DNA of 64,000 nt from Paralichthys olivaceus (GCF_024713975.1 NC_091107.1:18467501-18531500); one strand, 5' to 3'. Numbered from the stretch's first letter, positions 1-15,500 are shown. Made by a program: numbers and translations. The notes: generated from the letters alone by a model not told the origin.

Positions 1-955
1 AAATCTGGACAATTTAGGGAACTGATTTCTATGAGTGTGTATACTTTGATGTGGCCTTATTGTATTACAGGGAGCTGTTAGGCCTGGCGGGGCTATATGC
101 TCTTCTGAGTGATCCCCCAGTTTTGTATTAATATTAATATAATGTTGGTTGTGGTCTTTTCATGTGATTAAAACAAGGAGCTGGTAAATGTTGCTTATCT
201 TGAATCTGAGAGAAAGCATCCTCTTGGAAAACCTTTGTATTTAAATAAGGACACTTTAAGAGCAGATCAAGAGAAAAGCACAATCTCCAAAGGAACCATC
301 AGGAAATATATTAATATTCATGGAGAAGAAACCCCCTCGAGGTGTTTTTGTGCAACACACAAACATGATAAAATCATTATCTAATCTTCTAATCTTGCCT
401 CCAAGATGAGGGCAGCAGTAATGGATTAGGTGATCACTAAGAGAAGAGTTATGTATTACATTTACATAATAATTTTTTAAACCAACGCACACAGTTGTTT
501 TATCTCCCTGACAAGGCCTGGAATGATCATGTGCTTTGTCTGAATTAAAACTTCACTGAAATAATAAAACCCAAGTTTGGATATTTACCATTCAGTATGT
601 ACCGGACCAAAGGCTAAATTTAAGAGGAGATTTTCCCTGCCATAATTTAATTTATAAACACTATCTTTCTCAGTATCTGTCCAGGTTGGAACAATACTCA
701 GTGTAATAAGCTCATTTGGATTCTTGGATAAAGGTTTTAGGGAACGAGACATAATTTGAAATTCCTCCAAAAGACTGACGAAGCCAAATCAAATGCTGCA
801 GCCAACTACAGTACTGAAACATAAGATGCTCAGGCAGGAACAGAGGGGTACATTTAGTACACAGCGCTTAATTATACTGCTGAATTAGTTTTATGCAGAT
901 TAGGTAAGTTTTTAAAGTCATGTCTGTTTTAATTAACTTGCAGATTTACATTCAC
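1..955 (-). other. Intron or 3' part of mlxipl beyond exon 14
   Basis: AT-rich sequence downstream of the exon 14 donor (GTGAAT at 955). I looked for the expected C-terminal exon (LIRPLFES-like) on the minus strand and did not find it, so this stretch is read as intron. No repeat family was recognised. Confidence 0.6.
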
Positions 956-1093
956 AGGGATACGATCCAGAACTTCCAGTTTTGCAGAGTCTGCACCCGG
1001 ACGTACTCTCTGAACTTCTGCCGCATGTGGTCGAAGCGCTGCCGTGTGATGGGCACGCCGGTGGCTGGTAGCTGCTGCTGACATGCACTGCAC

Positions 1094-1154
<61 letters not shown>

Positions 1155-4100
1155 GAGTCAACAGCCCCCGTACCACAACAGACACACACTGTTCAGGATG
1201 CATTAGACGAACATATCTGTAACACGACTAGTGAATTTCATTATCACTTTCTTCTAGCAGTTGTAATGACTTCAGCTGATCATTAATTTATATCACATGA
1301 ATATAAAACAATGCTTCTATTCGACAGAGTAATAGGGCCGCTTAAGGAGAAAAAGAAATCAGAGATTTTTAAATTAAAATTGTAATATTACAAGAATAAA
1401 GTCATAACTTCAAGCTATATGTCATGTTAGATGGAGAGCTCAGCCTGTTGTCTGTGTTAAACGGAGGAATGTGGAGCATCCTGTCTCGTTGTACTTTGGT
1501 ATAAGTTTCACATATAACAAAATATCTTTTGTCACAACAGCATCACATTTCATTTCAAGTATCAGGTCTTAGAAAAGATTGTGTAAGAAACGGAGTATTC
1601 TGCAAAAGGAACCAGGAGGACATTGCCTCATGAATCTCCGGCGAGCTCTCCCTGCAGCTTTCTCCCAAAAATGTATTTTACTTTATTCTTGAAATGTTAT
1701 TTCATCTCAATTAAGACATTATTCTCATAATATTATAACTTTGTTCTTGTAATATTACTAAATTATTCTTGAATACTCATATAGCCAAATATATTACAAA
1801 ATATTTCTTTGTAGAGAGTAAAGTGTTCATCATAACTGCAGAATATCCAACAATCCTAATGGAAATACTTACACTCATATTGATGCACGCACACACACAC
1901 GCACACACACACACACACAGTGTGAGAGACAGTAGAAGTCAGGCCGAGCTAAAGGTCTCACTTGATGGCAGAGTTGAGGAGCTGGATTTCCTCTCGGAGT
2001 CTCTGAGCCTCCTCGTGCAGCTGAGCTCTCTCCTGCTGCATCTTACCGATGTACTCGCCCGTCTTCTGCAGTGTGGTGGCTTTACTGATCTGCGACGGCA
2101 CACAGAGGATCACCACGTCAGCCATACTGAGCACCACAGTTAGTCACAAATACTAAATATATCTGCGGTTACATTCTTAATAATAAGGTCTGTTATCATC
2201 TGCATTCATTCAAGTTGTCCTGTTCAACTCTGCATCAGCTCCACGCAGTGTGGCCTCCACCTCTCAGCACATCTCCACAGTATCTATGCAGCGGCACATC
2301 TTTTCACAGTACCTTTATGCTTGGCTGAGAGCTGAGTGTTGTCACAAGGTTATGTAAAGTGTCAAATCCCAGTTTGATGTTGAAACGCCTCTTCTGCTCT
2401 GCTGAGATGTGAGTTATCCTCCTGGTCTCGGTTTGCTGCAGACATCATTTTTAGAAATGTGCACTGAGATTGACGAGCTGGAACAGTTTCTCTTTACTTT
2501 TCACTTTTCACATATTTAACATTCAACATGGAAGTTCAATGGCTTCATGTCCTGTTAAACAGCAGCCTGAATGAGATGAGTATGTATTACCTTACTTGAC
2601 TCTATCTTTCCATGGACTGAGAAGCTTGACTGTGGGGACTCTGGGTTGGAGACTTTGTCCAAAGGGTTTGGTGTTGATGTTCTCCCTGGATGTTCTGCAA
2701 AATTAACTAAAACAAACAGATAAAAACGTTTTATTAAAATCATGTGTACATGGATGACTCCTGCAAATGTACATTTTCTTTACCATAATCTCTGCTTTGT
2801 ACTGTGTACCTTAAAATCTGGATAGCAGAGTAATCTGATTTATATTGCTTTCCATCATCTTTTCATCCAATACTATGATTGTTCGTGCTGTGACTTCTAC
2901 AGTAATCTTTATTCAACCTGACCTTTTGGCTACTTACCCACTCACAATAGATGAGAACACAGAGGAACAAATATAGATGTGTTGAAAGGTGCCATTATCT
3001 GTTTATAAAGATGGATGACGCATCTCCATTTTCCTCCCACTATCCTGAAATGAAGCTTAAATATCGCGGATAAGAACACGGCCATTGTGCACTGATAATC
3101 TGGAGCCAGAGTCTATATGGTAGTGATCAGGGGATAGAGCCACAGTATCAAAATCGTCTCAGCTGTAAATATTGACGTTTCACCCCATTTTTATAGCCTC
3201 AGATAACTAATTCAAACAAAACATAATGGACATATGAACAATTGAACAAACATCAATGTGACAAGAACTATGTTAAATGACAGATGTCATCTTTGATTGG
3301 ATTTTTGACTTTTTAGTTTGGAAAATATCCCCTAACATGGAGGAGGCAGGGTGACCAATATATATGACAGATACTGCAGCCAGCCACCAGGGGGCGAGTG
3401 AGACGTGTGACAGTCATTCATAACACACCACACTGTGTGGTAATTATCCAAAACTCATAAAAGATGGTCAATTGTTATATGATTAATTAATTAATTTCTA
3501 ATCAGTTGATAAGAAAGTTGAATAAAAGCATTTTATTTTTTCTAAACCAGTAGTCAGATTATATTTTTCTTTCTATTTATCTTTGACAAGCTGATTCATT
3601 ATTTCTTTACAAAATGTGAATCCTAAGTGCATTTAGAAAATAAAAGTTCTGAGGGCCTCACCAGATAAGCTGCTCTTGTCGGTGCCGTAGAGCTGGACAG
3701 GAGACAGTTTCTCAGTCTTGGGAATGAGGAGGATTGTGCCGGTATGTGCAGAGCCGTGGGCTAGCAGGGTAGACACCCCCAGGCACCCGGAGGTGCTGGC
3801 GTGAGGTCTGCTGTGACCCAGGGCGGCACTCTGGCCGTGCAGAGGCGTCAACACGGACATCCCCACAGGCCAGCCGGCTACCTGCTGCAGCTGCGAAGCT
3901 GCTCCTCCAACATGTGCGCTGCGGCTTGACTGCTAAACACACAACCTCTACTTAGGATGATGTTCTACACAATGCCCGTTAGAGGAAGTCAATCAAGCAT
4001 TTAGCATTTTAGTTTATACATTTGATGTTTTGTTTCTTTCTCTTGGAAAATCATTAAGTTTCATGATAATCTCTTTTTTTTTTTTTACAGTAAATCAGTC

Positions 4101-6508
4101 AAGTGTACCACAGCGCAGATTCAGCACAGATCATTTACACAATAAAGGACAACCCACCATTAACATAAAATGAAATACAATAAAACTATGGACACTTGGG
4201 GATGTATAGCCATTAATAAACAAATATACCTTATATTTTGTTCTTCCCCATCACTGATTCTACCCAACCCATGTGTTCATACGACGAAGTCTTAATCATT
4301 ATATTACTCCATTCTTTTCCCATTGATATCTAGGATTTTACCAGTTTTCTAATATGAGTCTTACAGACTTGATGAGACCAAATTTTACTAACACTGAATT
4401 TGCAATTTGTTGTTTTAGGAATCATTGATCTGTCTGAGGTTGTTTTTTATGCTGTTAAACTCTTTTTTTAGGTGGTTTCTTCTAAATGTAGTCGACCGTT
4501 AAAGGCACCTTGTTGCACCTTGAGGCAAATTGTGATGTGTGAATATGGGCTATACAAATATATACTAATCCATTCAGGGTTAGTTGAACAGCAGGGGTCA
4601 CTGGAGCACAAAGAATCAAGGTTTCATACCTCTGATCATCTACAGCATTTACAGCTGGTGTCTAAGAACCCAGACGGATCAAATGTGTCCTTGTCTGTTT
4701 CTGAAACTTGTTTGAAACAATGTTTGGGAGCAATTCTGTACCATTATGAAAAGCTATAAAGTAAAAATGCTGAAGTTTAAATTGAAGATGACCCCAAACC
4801 GAACATAAGAGGTAATACACAGAGTAATGATAAAATACTGGAGTGTAGCTTCAAACTTATCATTTAGATAGGAGAGGGGCATAATAATAAATGTTATTAT
4901 TATTATTGTTAATATAAAGATTATCATTATTATTATATAGCATTTCCCAAAATGTCTAACTATTCCCTTAGGTTGTTTGACGCAGACATGCTGTACCCAG
5001 CCACTGACTGTATCAACACAATGTGACAGTCTTACCGTGGAGCTGGGCAATGATGACCTCTGACCTTTGGCTGTCACTAGAGTTGAGTCCAATCCCAGCG
5101 ATGGTTTCCCTGAAAACACAAAACCCATACTTCTTTTTCCTCACAAAAAAAAACCTACTTTTTTTTCTGATTAACTGATGTTAAAGCCAGAATGTTGTAG
5201 TGAGCTGACTCACGTTCCCGGCCACCGGAGAGCAGTTGAGCGAGGCAGCTAGTGGGTGCGGGGGCAATAAACTGGGAGCCAGATGGAGCGATAGAGGGAC
5301 CAACTATCCTCGCTCCCCCCGTCTTTTTCTTGTGCTTCCCCCTGACCCCAGGGACGGCCACCTGCTTCGGGACTGAGAAGCAGTGGGCTGTGGCGACAGA
5401 GGGCAGCGTCGCCTGGAGCGGGTCAGACATGTCGGCAGGGTAACCGAGAGAGTGGCAGGGAGTCTGGGCGTGTGTATCCACCATGAGTGGGAAGCTGTGA
5501 CCCTGCTGCACAGAGCCCTGGGCCCCCATGGTAGAGGCGGTGTGGGTGATGACAGTGGAGGTCACACTGTTCGTCGTGTAGTTGCCAAACTTGTGGGATG
5601 GTGAGTGCAAAAAAGGCATAGTGGCCATAGTGGCCGGCTGCTCGATGCTGGTGGTGAACGCTATAGAAACAGGTGAATTGGGGTACATCTGGTGTCCATA
5701 TGACATGGCTTCTGATCCGATGCTGGACGAGTGGTATTCGCTGCAGCCCTGGCCTGGCCTTGTCTGGTCCGGCTGAGTATTGGATGAGGACAGCTGAGAT
5801 AAACTCTCAGAAGACAGATTGGCAAATGCTGTGCTGGATGAGCTCTGGAAAAAACTGCAGTCAGCAAAACCAGTCTGCTCAATGGGCTGGTCCTTGTAGT
5901 TCATAAAGATATCTGAGGAAAACACTCACACTGTTAATCTCACATTCTGAACACTGACACTGCTGCGACGAGGGAAATTATAAAAATACAGAAAAAAAAG
6001 TTCTTGTCTTGTTGAATTTGAGTCAATGAGAAAAAAGTGCATATTCATCTCAAACCACACAGAATACTACATTTCTGACAATATATTGTCGCCTCACTTG
6101 TTTATTAGGGTACAATGGATTCCTGGTTAAATCATATATAATCTATTCTCCAACAGTACCTGTCCAGTTTGGTCCATACTCCTACTACAAACATGGGATG
6201 TGTAATGTCTAAATTAAAATCAATTAACAAAATGCCTTTTTTTAACAATAAAAATCAATTTGTGAATAAATAGCACATGCTGTCAACTCCACCAAGGAGG
6301 TTATGTTTTCATTTTGTTTGTCTGTTTGTTTGTTAATTTGTCAGCAGGATTAAGCAAAAACTACTCAACCAATTTCCATGAAATCTTTGGGAGGAGCATG
6401 ACGAAAGGAAGGACAAGTTGAATTCTGGTGCGGATCCGGCTCAGGTGCGGATACAGGACTTTTTTTTCACTTTCACTTTAATTTCTCAACATTTACTTCA
6501 TGGAAGTG

Positions 6509-6550
<42 letters not shown>

Positions 6551-9500
6551 TTACGACAGTGGACTGTAGGATGTATGTGTCTTTCACAAACTTAGTAGTA
6601 GCCAGAGGGCTGTTGGATTGCTTCACAAGCAGGCCACAACAACCACAGCCAACGTGCCCCTGAGCTAGGACCTAAACCTCAGCCTGCCTCCTCTGTCCTG
6701 TATGAAGCTTCTCTGCTGACTTTGTCTTGCTGCAGGCGAGCTGTTCTGTCTCCAGAGCAGCCTGAGGCTATATAAAAAAACATTTCCTGCCTCTCACAGT
6801 CTGGGGGACATATTAACAAGTATTAATTTATAAAAGGATTCAGGAGTCAGTCAGTAGATAATTCATTATTTTGCACTAAAACTAAATGTTTCACCACTTG
6901 GTTGCAGTGGATCCCTTTCTCTAAAGGATGACAAATGCACAGAAAATACAGCAGAAAGTTCCCTGACTGCTTGCTGAGTTCTCCTCATATGTTTTTAGAC
7001 TAAATGACTTTTAAATGTGTGTGTGTTTGTCAATGTCACCTGCGCTCTGATCTGTGGAGCACAGAATTTTTGTTCCCACCTATGCTGTATTATGGGAGGG
7101 AAAAAATAAAGCTGAATCTAAACCTTCACACAAACAGAGGCAACCTTCAAAATGATGTCAGTATATTATATATCAGAGCTGCTTCCACAGCTCATGAAAC
7201 AGAGGTCGTCCGGCCCCCCAGAGGGAGATGATACAACTGTCAAAAGCGGTTCCCTGCTTTTGAAATGGTAAATTTAAGATAATCATTTTTTGTTTGTAAA
7301 GACAGTTTGATTTTTTTTGCCCCATCACTCACTGTTGTCCTCTCAGGCACTAACTAATGTGACTTTCACTCTCACAAACACACTCAATAGAACCCATTCT
7401 AAACCAAATCCCTGGTTCAGACGATTTCATGTAGATGTACAGTAGTTGGGTGCTTGGAGCAAGAGGGGGCAAGGACATTAGCCTTGCTCTGCCAAGGATC
7501 CCAAAACCTGGATCCACTTGTTTATCCAGATCTGCTTTGGAATTGAATGTGTTCTTTCTTTGATCATCCCACATCAAATCTGTCACCAAATCCGCCTTCT
7601 TCCACCTCAAAAATATTTCCAGATTCCGGCCCTAACTCCCGTGGCAGAAACCCTCACCCACGCCTTCATCACCTCCTGCTTGGATTACTGAATACAGAAC
7701 TATGTACAAAACTCCGACGACAGAGTTCTCACCCACACTAAGCCCTGGCAGCACATCACCCCAACCCTCATTCACCTCCACTGGCTCCTGATAAAGGCCC
7801 GCATTAACTACAAACTACTTCTCACTTACAAATCTCTCCATGCCCTAGCCTCACTGTATTTAACCGACGTCATCCAAGCCTACACTCCGCTCAGAAGGTT
7901 ACGATCATCGAACTCAGGTTTGCTCTCCATCCCCAACACCAAACTCCGAACTTTTGGAGACAGAGCCTTCAGTGTCGGAGCCCCCGCCCTCTGGAACTCT
8001 CTCCCTGTCGAAATATGCAACGCTGAATCTGTCGAAATCTTCCAAAAACTCCTCAAGCACAACCTCTGCCTTTGGCCTCAGTTAATGCTCCACACTGCTG
8101 CAAAAATTTTTTATTTTTTCTTTTCTCTTCTGTCTTTTCTCTTCTATCTTGTCCTTGGGTCCCGTGACAGACGCTTTATAAATTCAAGTCATTATTATTA
8201 TTATTATTATTATCCTCAACTCGTACACAACATTTCATGGAAATCAATAAAGTAGTAGTTGCCATGGTAACAATCATGAAATCAAGATGAAAACACAATC
8301 TCCTTATCAGATATAACTATTTCCAGTCTAAAATATGTAATTTTATTTTGAATATTTAAGTATATTTCTTTTTTCTCCTCAACCATCAGGTGAGCCCAAG
8401 TGATTATCAAACACCCATGAGGTGTCTGGACCCCAAAGTTAAGAATCACTGTTTTAGAGAAGGAAACCTCCCTGCCCATCCCTTTATTTATCCTTTGCCC
8501 TATAGTTGGTGTCAGAGCCGGGGGTCACAGTTAAATACATCCTCTTTCACTTCCCCCTCCCTCAGCTCCTCCCTTCTGTTGACCCCCCTTTAACCCCCGT
8601 GGGCCAAATAATATACTGCAGACACAGCACATCCACAGAGGAGTGCCATTCGAGGTCAGATTTTTATGATCAGGAAAAACAATTAGCTGTACATTTATTT
8701 TTAAAAACTTAACACCAGACTATTTTATTTATTTAACCAATTTAATTTGGAAAATAATGAAAACGAAAAAAGTTTTTTTTCTGCAGTGTTTCTAATTTTA
8801 TAATCCCTGCAAAAGAAAAGCAATTCTCAGCGCTGACTGAAGTTCACAAACATCAAACTGTGATTAAATGATTAACTCTGCAGGACAAAGATGAGCAGCT
8901 GAAACACCATGGATGAGATAAGAAGCTAAATCTGACTGATCTGCTGCCACAACATGTGAAGATACCACTGGAAGACAGACAGAGAGTACCTGGTATATCC
9001 ATGAAATCATCCAGGTTGGGCTGCAGCGGAGTCACCCCTGGCTGCATTATATCAGCATTGCTGGTGTAGGCTGAAGAGGAAGGACAACGAGATAGAAAAA
9101 ATGTGTGTGAGTGCATCTGTCAATGTGTCACTAATTTGCTTTCTTGCAGAGAGGCAGATGAAAAGATCATTATCGATCTCTAATGTCTGTCCTTTTCATC
9201 ACAGTGACAAGACAAAGTCTGTGAAGCATTCCTCACTCTAGTCGAAGGTTAAGGGCAGAGGATGTCGCACCTCGTTTAACCCCATGAGGCAAACTCGGAT
9301 TTTTGAATATAGCCTATAAGAATAAAATTTGATTGATTAGATTGATTAATTGATTTAGAATAACCTGTTTTTCTCCATTAACTGGTTGCTGTGAACTAGC
9401 CTGCATTTAACTTTCATTGTGCTGGTGACATATTAGGTGAACTCTTTGATTTATTAACTGGTCGTTGTTTTCTGCAGCTGCGGATCAGACCTGAACAATG

Positions 9501-12500
9501 TCAATTATTCCCACCCACATGCTTCAGCTCAGACATGTTCTTGAGATGTCTCCTGTAAACTCTTGATGCCTTAGTGCCTCGGCCACTCTAACAGGTGAGT
9601 TTTCTGTTTTACGTCAGTGTTCGGGGTCATTTTCCTGCTGCATCACCAGCTGACAACCAGTGGAAGGTGGTGATGCAGCAGGTAATTATCTTCATGACCC
9701 TGACAAGAAGATAAGTAAATATGATACACAGATACATTTGCACATCAGCTCCTCAGTCATGATGCTACCTTCACTGTGCTTCATGTTAGCATTAGTGTTA
9801 TTAATAGATTTGTAAAGAGTTTATTGCTAAATGTAACTTTAAATTAAGGTCTGATCAAATTAAATAAATATAATAAAAGTTACTCTACTCAAAAAGAGTA
9901 AAAACAGAAAGTTGCTGTGTATTTGTTGACTATTTCTCGGTGGTTTAGTTGAAATTGAGGATGATAAATGTACATAGTTTACTTTTTTTGTGTCTTAACG
10001 CTGGACTACGCTAACCTCTCCTGGCTGTGATCTTACATTGAATGAACAGTTATAGAATGAGTCTGGTATCAGTTATCTCAGAAAGAAAACAAATATATTA
10101 ATAAAATAATGAATATAAATAGAAAACAAATAAAAAAAACTCCCTTAAATAGTCATGACTAAATAAGCAACAACCAAATGTATCACTGCAAAAATCTAAA
10201 GATTTTTCAGGGCTGTATGTTTGTGATTTGATCAGATTTGTTTGAATTAGAGAATTTATCACAGAACTGTATTCAAAAATACAAAATCCTGATTGGTGCC
10301 TGCAGCATTATATGTCCTCACTAAATGCAGAAGTCATTTTTTTGAAAATAATAATTTTTACAAGCTTTAAAACATAAAGTATAACTAACAGTATCACTGT
10401 ATATCCAAAGATTGGAAATTCACATCTCATTATATATCATTCTATATTGCATACATACAGTATATGTGATCTATCCTTTACATTATATTTGAGGCTGGGG
10501 GCAAAGTCACAGTGTAATGACTACTTACTGTCGTGCTGGTCGCTGTCCCAGGCGCATGGTTTTTGCGTCATGGTGAACAGGGTGTCAGAGATGTCAGACA
10601 GAAGGCAGTCCAGGTCAAACATGTGGGCCGCCACCGGAGCTGCCTCAGGCTCCTGGTACATCTGATTGTTCCATTTGTCCAGCTTGGCCTGGCCGATCTG
10701 ACCCTGCAGCACATCAGCCACAGAGAACAACAGTCAATGTCTGATCCATCCATCAGAGGGCGCCCTGCACACAGGTCTGCGAAGGCCTGAATGCAGAATA
10801 GTGCATTGATGGAATTTAGCCCCACCTGAATACATCCAGCATTAATGGTAAAAACAAAAATGTAATAATACACACCCAACTCCCTTCGTATTTAAAATGA
10901 ATGGATCCAGTTACTAAAATACAAATATCTAAACAGCAAGCCCAATTGAATCCACATACAAAATTACATACATATAGCATATTGGATCAATGTATCCATT
11001 ATCAAATCCAGCCAGCCAAACAGCAATTCAGTCCAATGGTCTGTTCTCTTCTCTAAACCCAGTTAACGAAACTCACAGAGAATGAAGCTCTTGACTCAGG
11101 TTTTTCCCTCAGTTTTGGAAGTGTGGCGCTACATTTATAGGGAAGCCCAGACGGAGGCGTGAACAGTTTTGATTACGTCTTAGCACACGACATACCCGCT
11201 GGTAATTTATTTATTCACCCCTCGATTATTTTTCTTTGCGGGAGAATATAAGTGAAAACCAGCAGAAATGAGGTAAGATTGCTGTGTGCATATATGCATG
11301 TGTGTGTCCCTGCGTGTAAATACAGTGCATGATGAAAAAGCACTTTTGACATATTGTTCAAAAACACTAGCCCCTCACAGATTCTCATTATGTCGCCTTT
11401 GTTCATTTCTTTATTTTGATGTCTCACCGTTTCAGTAAGAGCAGCGGGCCTTTGTCCCTGACCTAATTCTGGTGGCACTTTCACATTCACGTGCGGGTGA
11501 ACAGGAAGACTTGAGGCCTAAAACAAACTGCTGTTGCCTGGGTGAAGAAAAGAAAAATGACACCAAATTTCTCACTTCCGATTGGGAAAATTCAAAAACT
11601 TTTAAGGGCTTTCCTACAACTGGGTGGTGCACTGCATTAAATGTGTGGCATGAAATAAACAAATATTCTGAAATGATATTATATTGACATTAAAATATGT
11701 AGGCAGATATGAGATCTTGATGCTAAAACACTATGTCTCAATCCCTCTAGATTCCGAAATTGGGTCCATGGACCACTGCCAGGGGTCCATGAAAAGTTGC
11801 CAGAAACATTCCATGTTTTATATTATTTAATATTTGTCTTAGACATGTCAAATTATTCCGAGGGACACACCTCCGCTCTAGATAGCTGTGATGCAGTATT
11901 TGCAGGACTGCTCCAGAGAGCAAACGTCCTCGACTTCAAGAACCAGAGAATATGAGCAAGGGGATACAGGAGGGTGCTTTTAACACAAATACAAAATTTT
12001 AAAACACATGCAACAAACATACAACACAAATACACAGATCACTCAGCCTCTCCCAGAGAAAAATCAGATTCGATCCAATGACGTAAATAATAAGTCAATT
12101 ACAGAGCACAAATAGACAGGAATGGATGTATACACAGAAATTAAAAGCATTAAAGCAAGTTGTCTTGAGATGAGGTCATGAATTTGTTTTTTTCTTAAGC
12201 AATTGAAAGAGGAAGATAAGACCAGTCTGATGGAGCTGTGTATTATAACGTCCTGCATCTGAAGAAAGTTCTGGGTGTGAAAAAAGAAGGGATGCTGCAT
12301 ATGCCTGAGGTGATATGAAGAAAAATGGAACCAAACATCTGTCTACAATATGAAAGACAATTAAAGAAGATGAACTGACACCAGTGAAAAAACTTTCTAA
12401 ATTCAAAGTGATTCATATGTAAAACAATGGTCAGTTCTATTATCGAGGTGAAACCTCGACTGTAGTAGTAGATGAACCATGACTGAAAACATGTTTTGAA

Positions 12501-15500
12501 GATTTTGGCAATAATATAAGAAATAGGAATTGGCAAATAATTGTTTACACAGGAGTATCTTGGGAAATAGGTATAGCTGTAATTGCCATATCGAAATAAA
12601 CAAGAAGACAGAGACAAATTAAATGAATCTGCAAGGGGATAAATTATAATGAGCAGCAACTTTAGCTTCCAAACCATCATGAGAAGCAAAACTAATTTCC
12701 TTTAACTAAAATAGTGTATATCATGGAACATGATTTTTCTAACGGAAAATGTATTGAAATAGGGGAAAACAAAAACCGATTAAAAGCATGGGAAAGCATC
12801 AGAAATAATCATATGGTGAATTTGGATTGGTTTTATAATATTTGGTTAGTTTTATTGAGAATACAGTTCATTTGTTTCCAGAACAGTCTGGGGTTATACA
12901 AATCCTGCATAATAACAAACTGTATGGTATTTGGATTTTGTAGTCTTTGTTTTGGTTTTACATGCATTCCTGTGATATTAGGCTTTACCTGTGTGTTTGA
13001 AAAGGCTGATAAGATGTGAACTGATGTCTACCTTTGACTCTTATTCAGTGGCATGTTCATCACTTACTTAACTCAATTCAGAATAAGAGACAGTCCATCA
13101 CCAACAAAAGGAATTAACTGAAATCTATTCAGATTAATAGGAGTCATATATTGAATAAAACAATTTAAATTTTACATTCTACTGTCTCAGTCTAATAGTT
13201 TTCATAGGACAAGTGGCATTTAAGTTTTCCTGACACTGAATATAACAGAGTGATCAGTTACAAAAATCTGATTGAATTCCCCCATCAGGTCTCCAGACGA
13301 TCAGAGATGAGGACAGATGATCTGCTCTGGCTGATTCATTGATTCTCTATGTGAGGTCTACGGTTACAAATACATTAGTGGGAGAGCAATCAAGCCAGTT
13401 ACTGTTAATGTCCCCCAAAACAATCACTTCATCATGCCTCTTAATAGAATCAATAGTTTGAAATATATCATTTGCATTCTGGAGCAAAGGGAACCTATAA
13501 ATATTACCAAATTGTTTGTTACCATGAAGAATAATGCTAATGAAAAGACTTTCAAATGGCTCTACCAATCAGTAACGAGGTCTGCAGCGACCCCAACTCC
13601 TCCAGACGCCCTGTCAGCACCACACAGAACATACCGGACATGGTGAAGTGTAACTGTGGCTCTGAGGGAATCACTTTTTAAACCGAGGTTCCTGCGTTTA
13701 CGATGAGCAGTTTTCTGATTCAAAAAAGTAAAGAGGTCAGAAAAGTTGAGAGAAAAGAAAAAGTGAAGGGGGATGGGAGAGACACCTTCCAAATACATAA
13801 TCCATTATGTCAACAACACAGACAGACATGACTCACAGAGAGGAAAAGACAAAAACAACTTAAAACCAAGGCCAACCAATTGACCCACTCAGAGCTTCGT
13901 CTCCTTCAATGCAGTAATGTAATGAATATAACGGCACATTTAGGAGACTGATATTTACGAGTGTGTGAAATTTGGAGCAGCTTCATTGAATTTAAGGGAA
14001 CTGTTGCACCTTGGTGGAGGAATGTGCTCTATTGAGTGACATTCTAGTTCAGTCTGGTTCACTGTGGAGTACCGCCCAACCAACCTACATTGGTATCTAT
14101 AGAGCTGTAGCCTGGCTACAGATCAATAGTAATACTCAATCACTATCAAAGTACAAACTTCTGATTGGTTGAACGGTCCACTCCCCATGTTGAAGCACAG
14201 AGTTCCTGCTACAGCCTTTATTTATAACCTGGTTCAGGAGCCTGGGAGGACTTTGTTTCACTCTTAAAATGATTGACTAAGTTTTAATATGAGGACCGGC
14301 AGTGTAGTAGTAGTTTACAATAGTCTCTAAAAGATGTGATCACCAAAAGCTGTTAAAAGGCAACATTTAGTGTAAGATTATAAAGCTATTGTCCCTGCCT
14401 AAATCAGAATGTAAAAGATTTTATGAGGAAAAACACACTAACTTTATTTAGCCAATTCAATTTCAAATGAGGCTTTGATAGCAGCAAAGTGTTATAAAGT
14501 AAATGACTTAAACAAACATTACAATAACAACTTCTAGGATTTCAAGCGAATATTGCAGGTGTTGTTTTTACAGCCACTGCAAATAATCGGTTCAGTCAAA
14601 TGCGAGATAACACTTTGGGAACACGGAGCATAAAAGCAGCTCCAGGAATCTTTGACCTTTCAGATATGTGCTGAGATATGTGCTGACATGGGTCTTTTCA
14701 TGTGCTGCACAGTACACAAACAATTTGATCTGCAGACACACACAGACAGTCGTGCTCTTAACTGTGACCGCAGTTCAAATGTGGGCGTCCAGTGCAACAG
14801 AAAGGTGAAAGAATAGTAATAGTGGGGCCGTGATTTGCGAAGGCACGAGTATACGATCATGAATGAGGTGCTTCGCCACAGTCCCTCCCCTCTCTTTGCT
14901 TTTCTCCTATTTTTCCTCTTGATCTTTTGTTTGTTTTTCGCCTCAGTGACGTCAAACTCACGGGCCCACCGCTGAACTAGGTCAGATTTGATGACATTAA
15001 ATTCTGCAGCTATTTCACCTGAATACAGATGAAGCCTGATAAGATGTGAGAGAGGTATTGTCGCTGCAGGAAATGCGTCAGTTGACTACAAATGGTGGAC
15101 CAAGTCGTTTTGCACGTTTCTGTTTCTATTAAGTGTTTTTTCCCTCTCTAGTTAATCACGGGAGGCTATTGGCTGTTTGGACTTTGATGATCATAAAAAC
15201 ATAAAACAATGCCAGCAGGTTAACACCCACGCGCACACACACACACACAGAATCTGGGCCTATTAGCCAAATTCAGCCTTCAAGGATGAAAATTATTGTT
15301 TCTCTTCATTTGTGTTTTTTTCATGATAGGAGTTGATAATAATGAGACTTGACATGTGTGTTGTCATACCTCTTGCAGCATTGATAGAATATCATCCTTC
15401 TTTTTCTGAAGCTGCAAAGAGAGAGCAAGAGAAACTGTTTCATTGATGACAAAGCAAAGAGACGTGGTAGAAGCAGGTAATGTTTTCCCTGTGTTTGTTT

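Noticed and set aside
12243-12689. 148-codon minus-strand ORF in mlxipl intron 5
   Set aside because: Phe/Ile/Tyr-rich, low complexity and AT-driven; no splice or domain support.
12714-13019. 101-codon plus-strand ORF
   Set aside because: No domain; AT-rich intronic sequence beside a LINE remnant.
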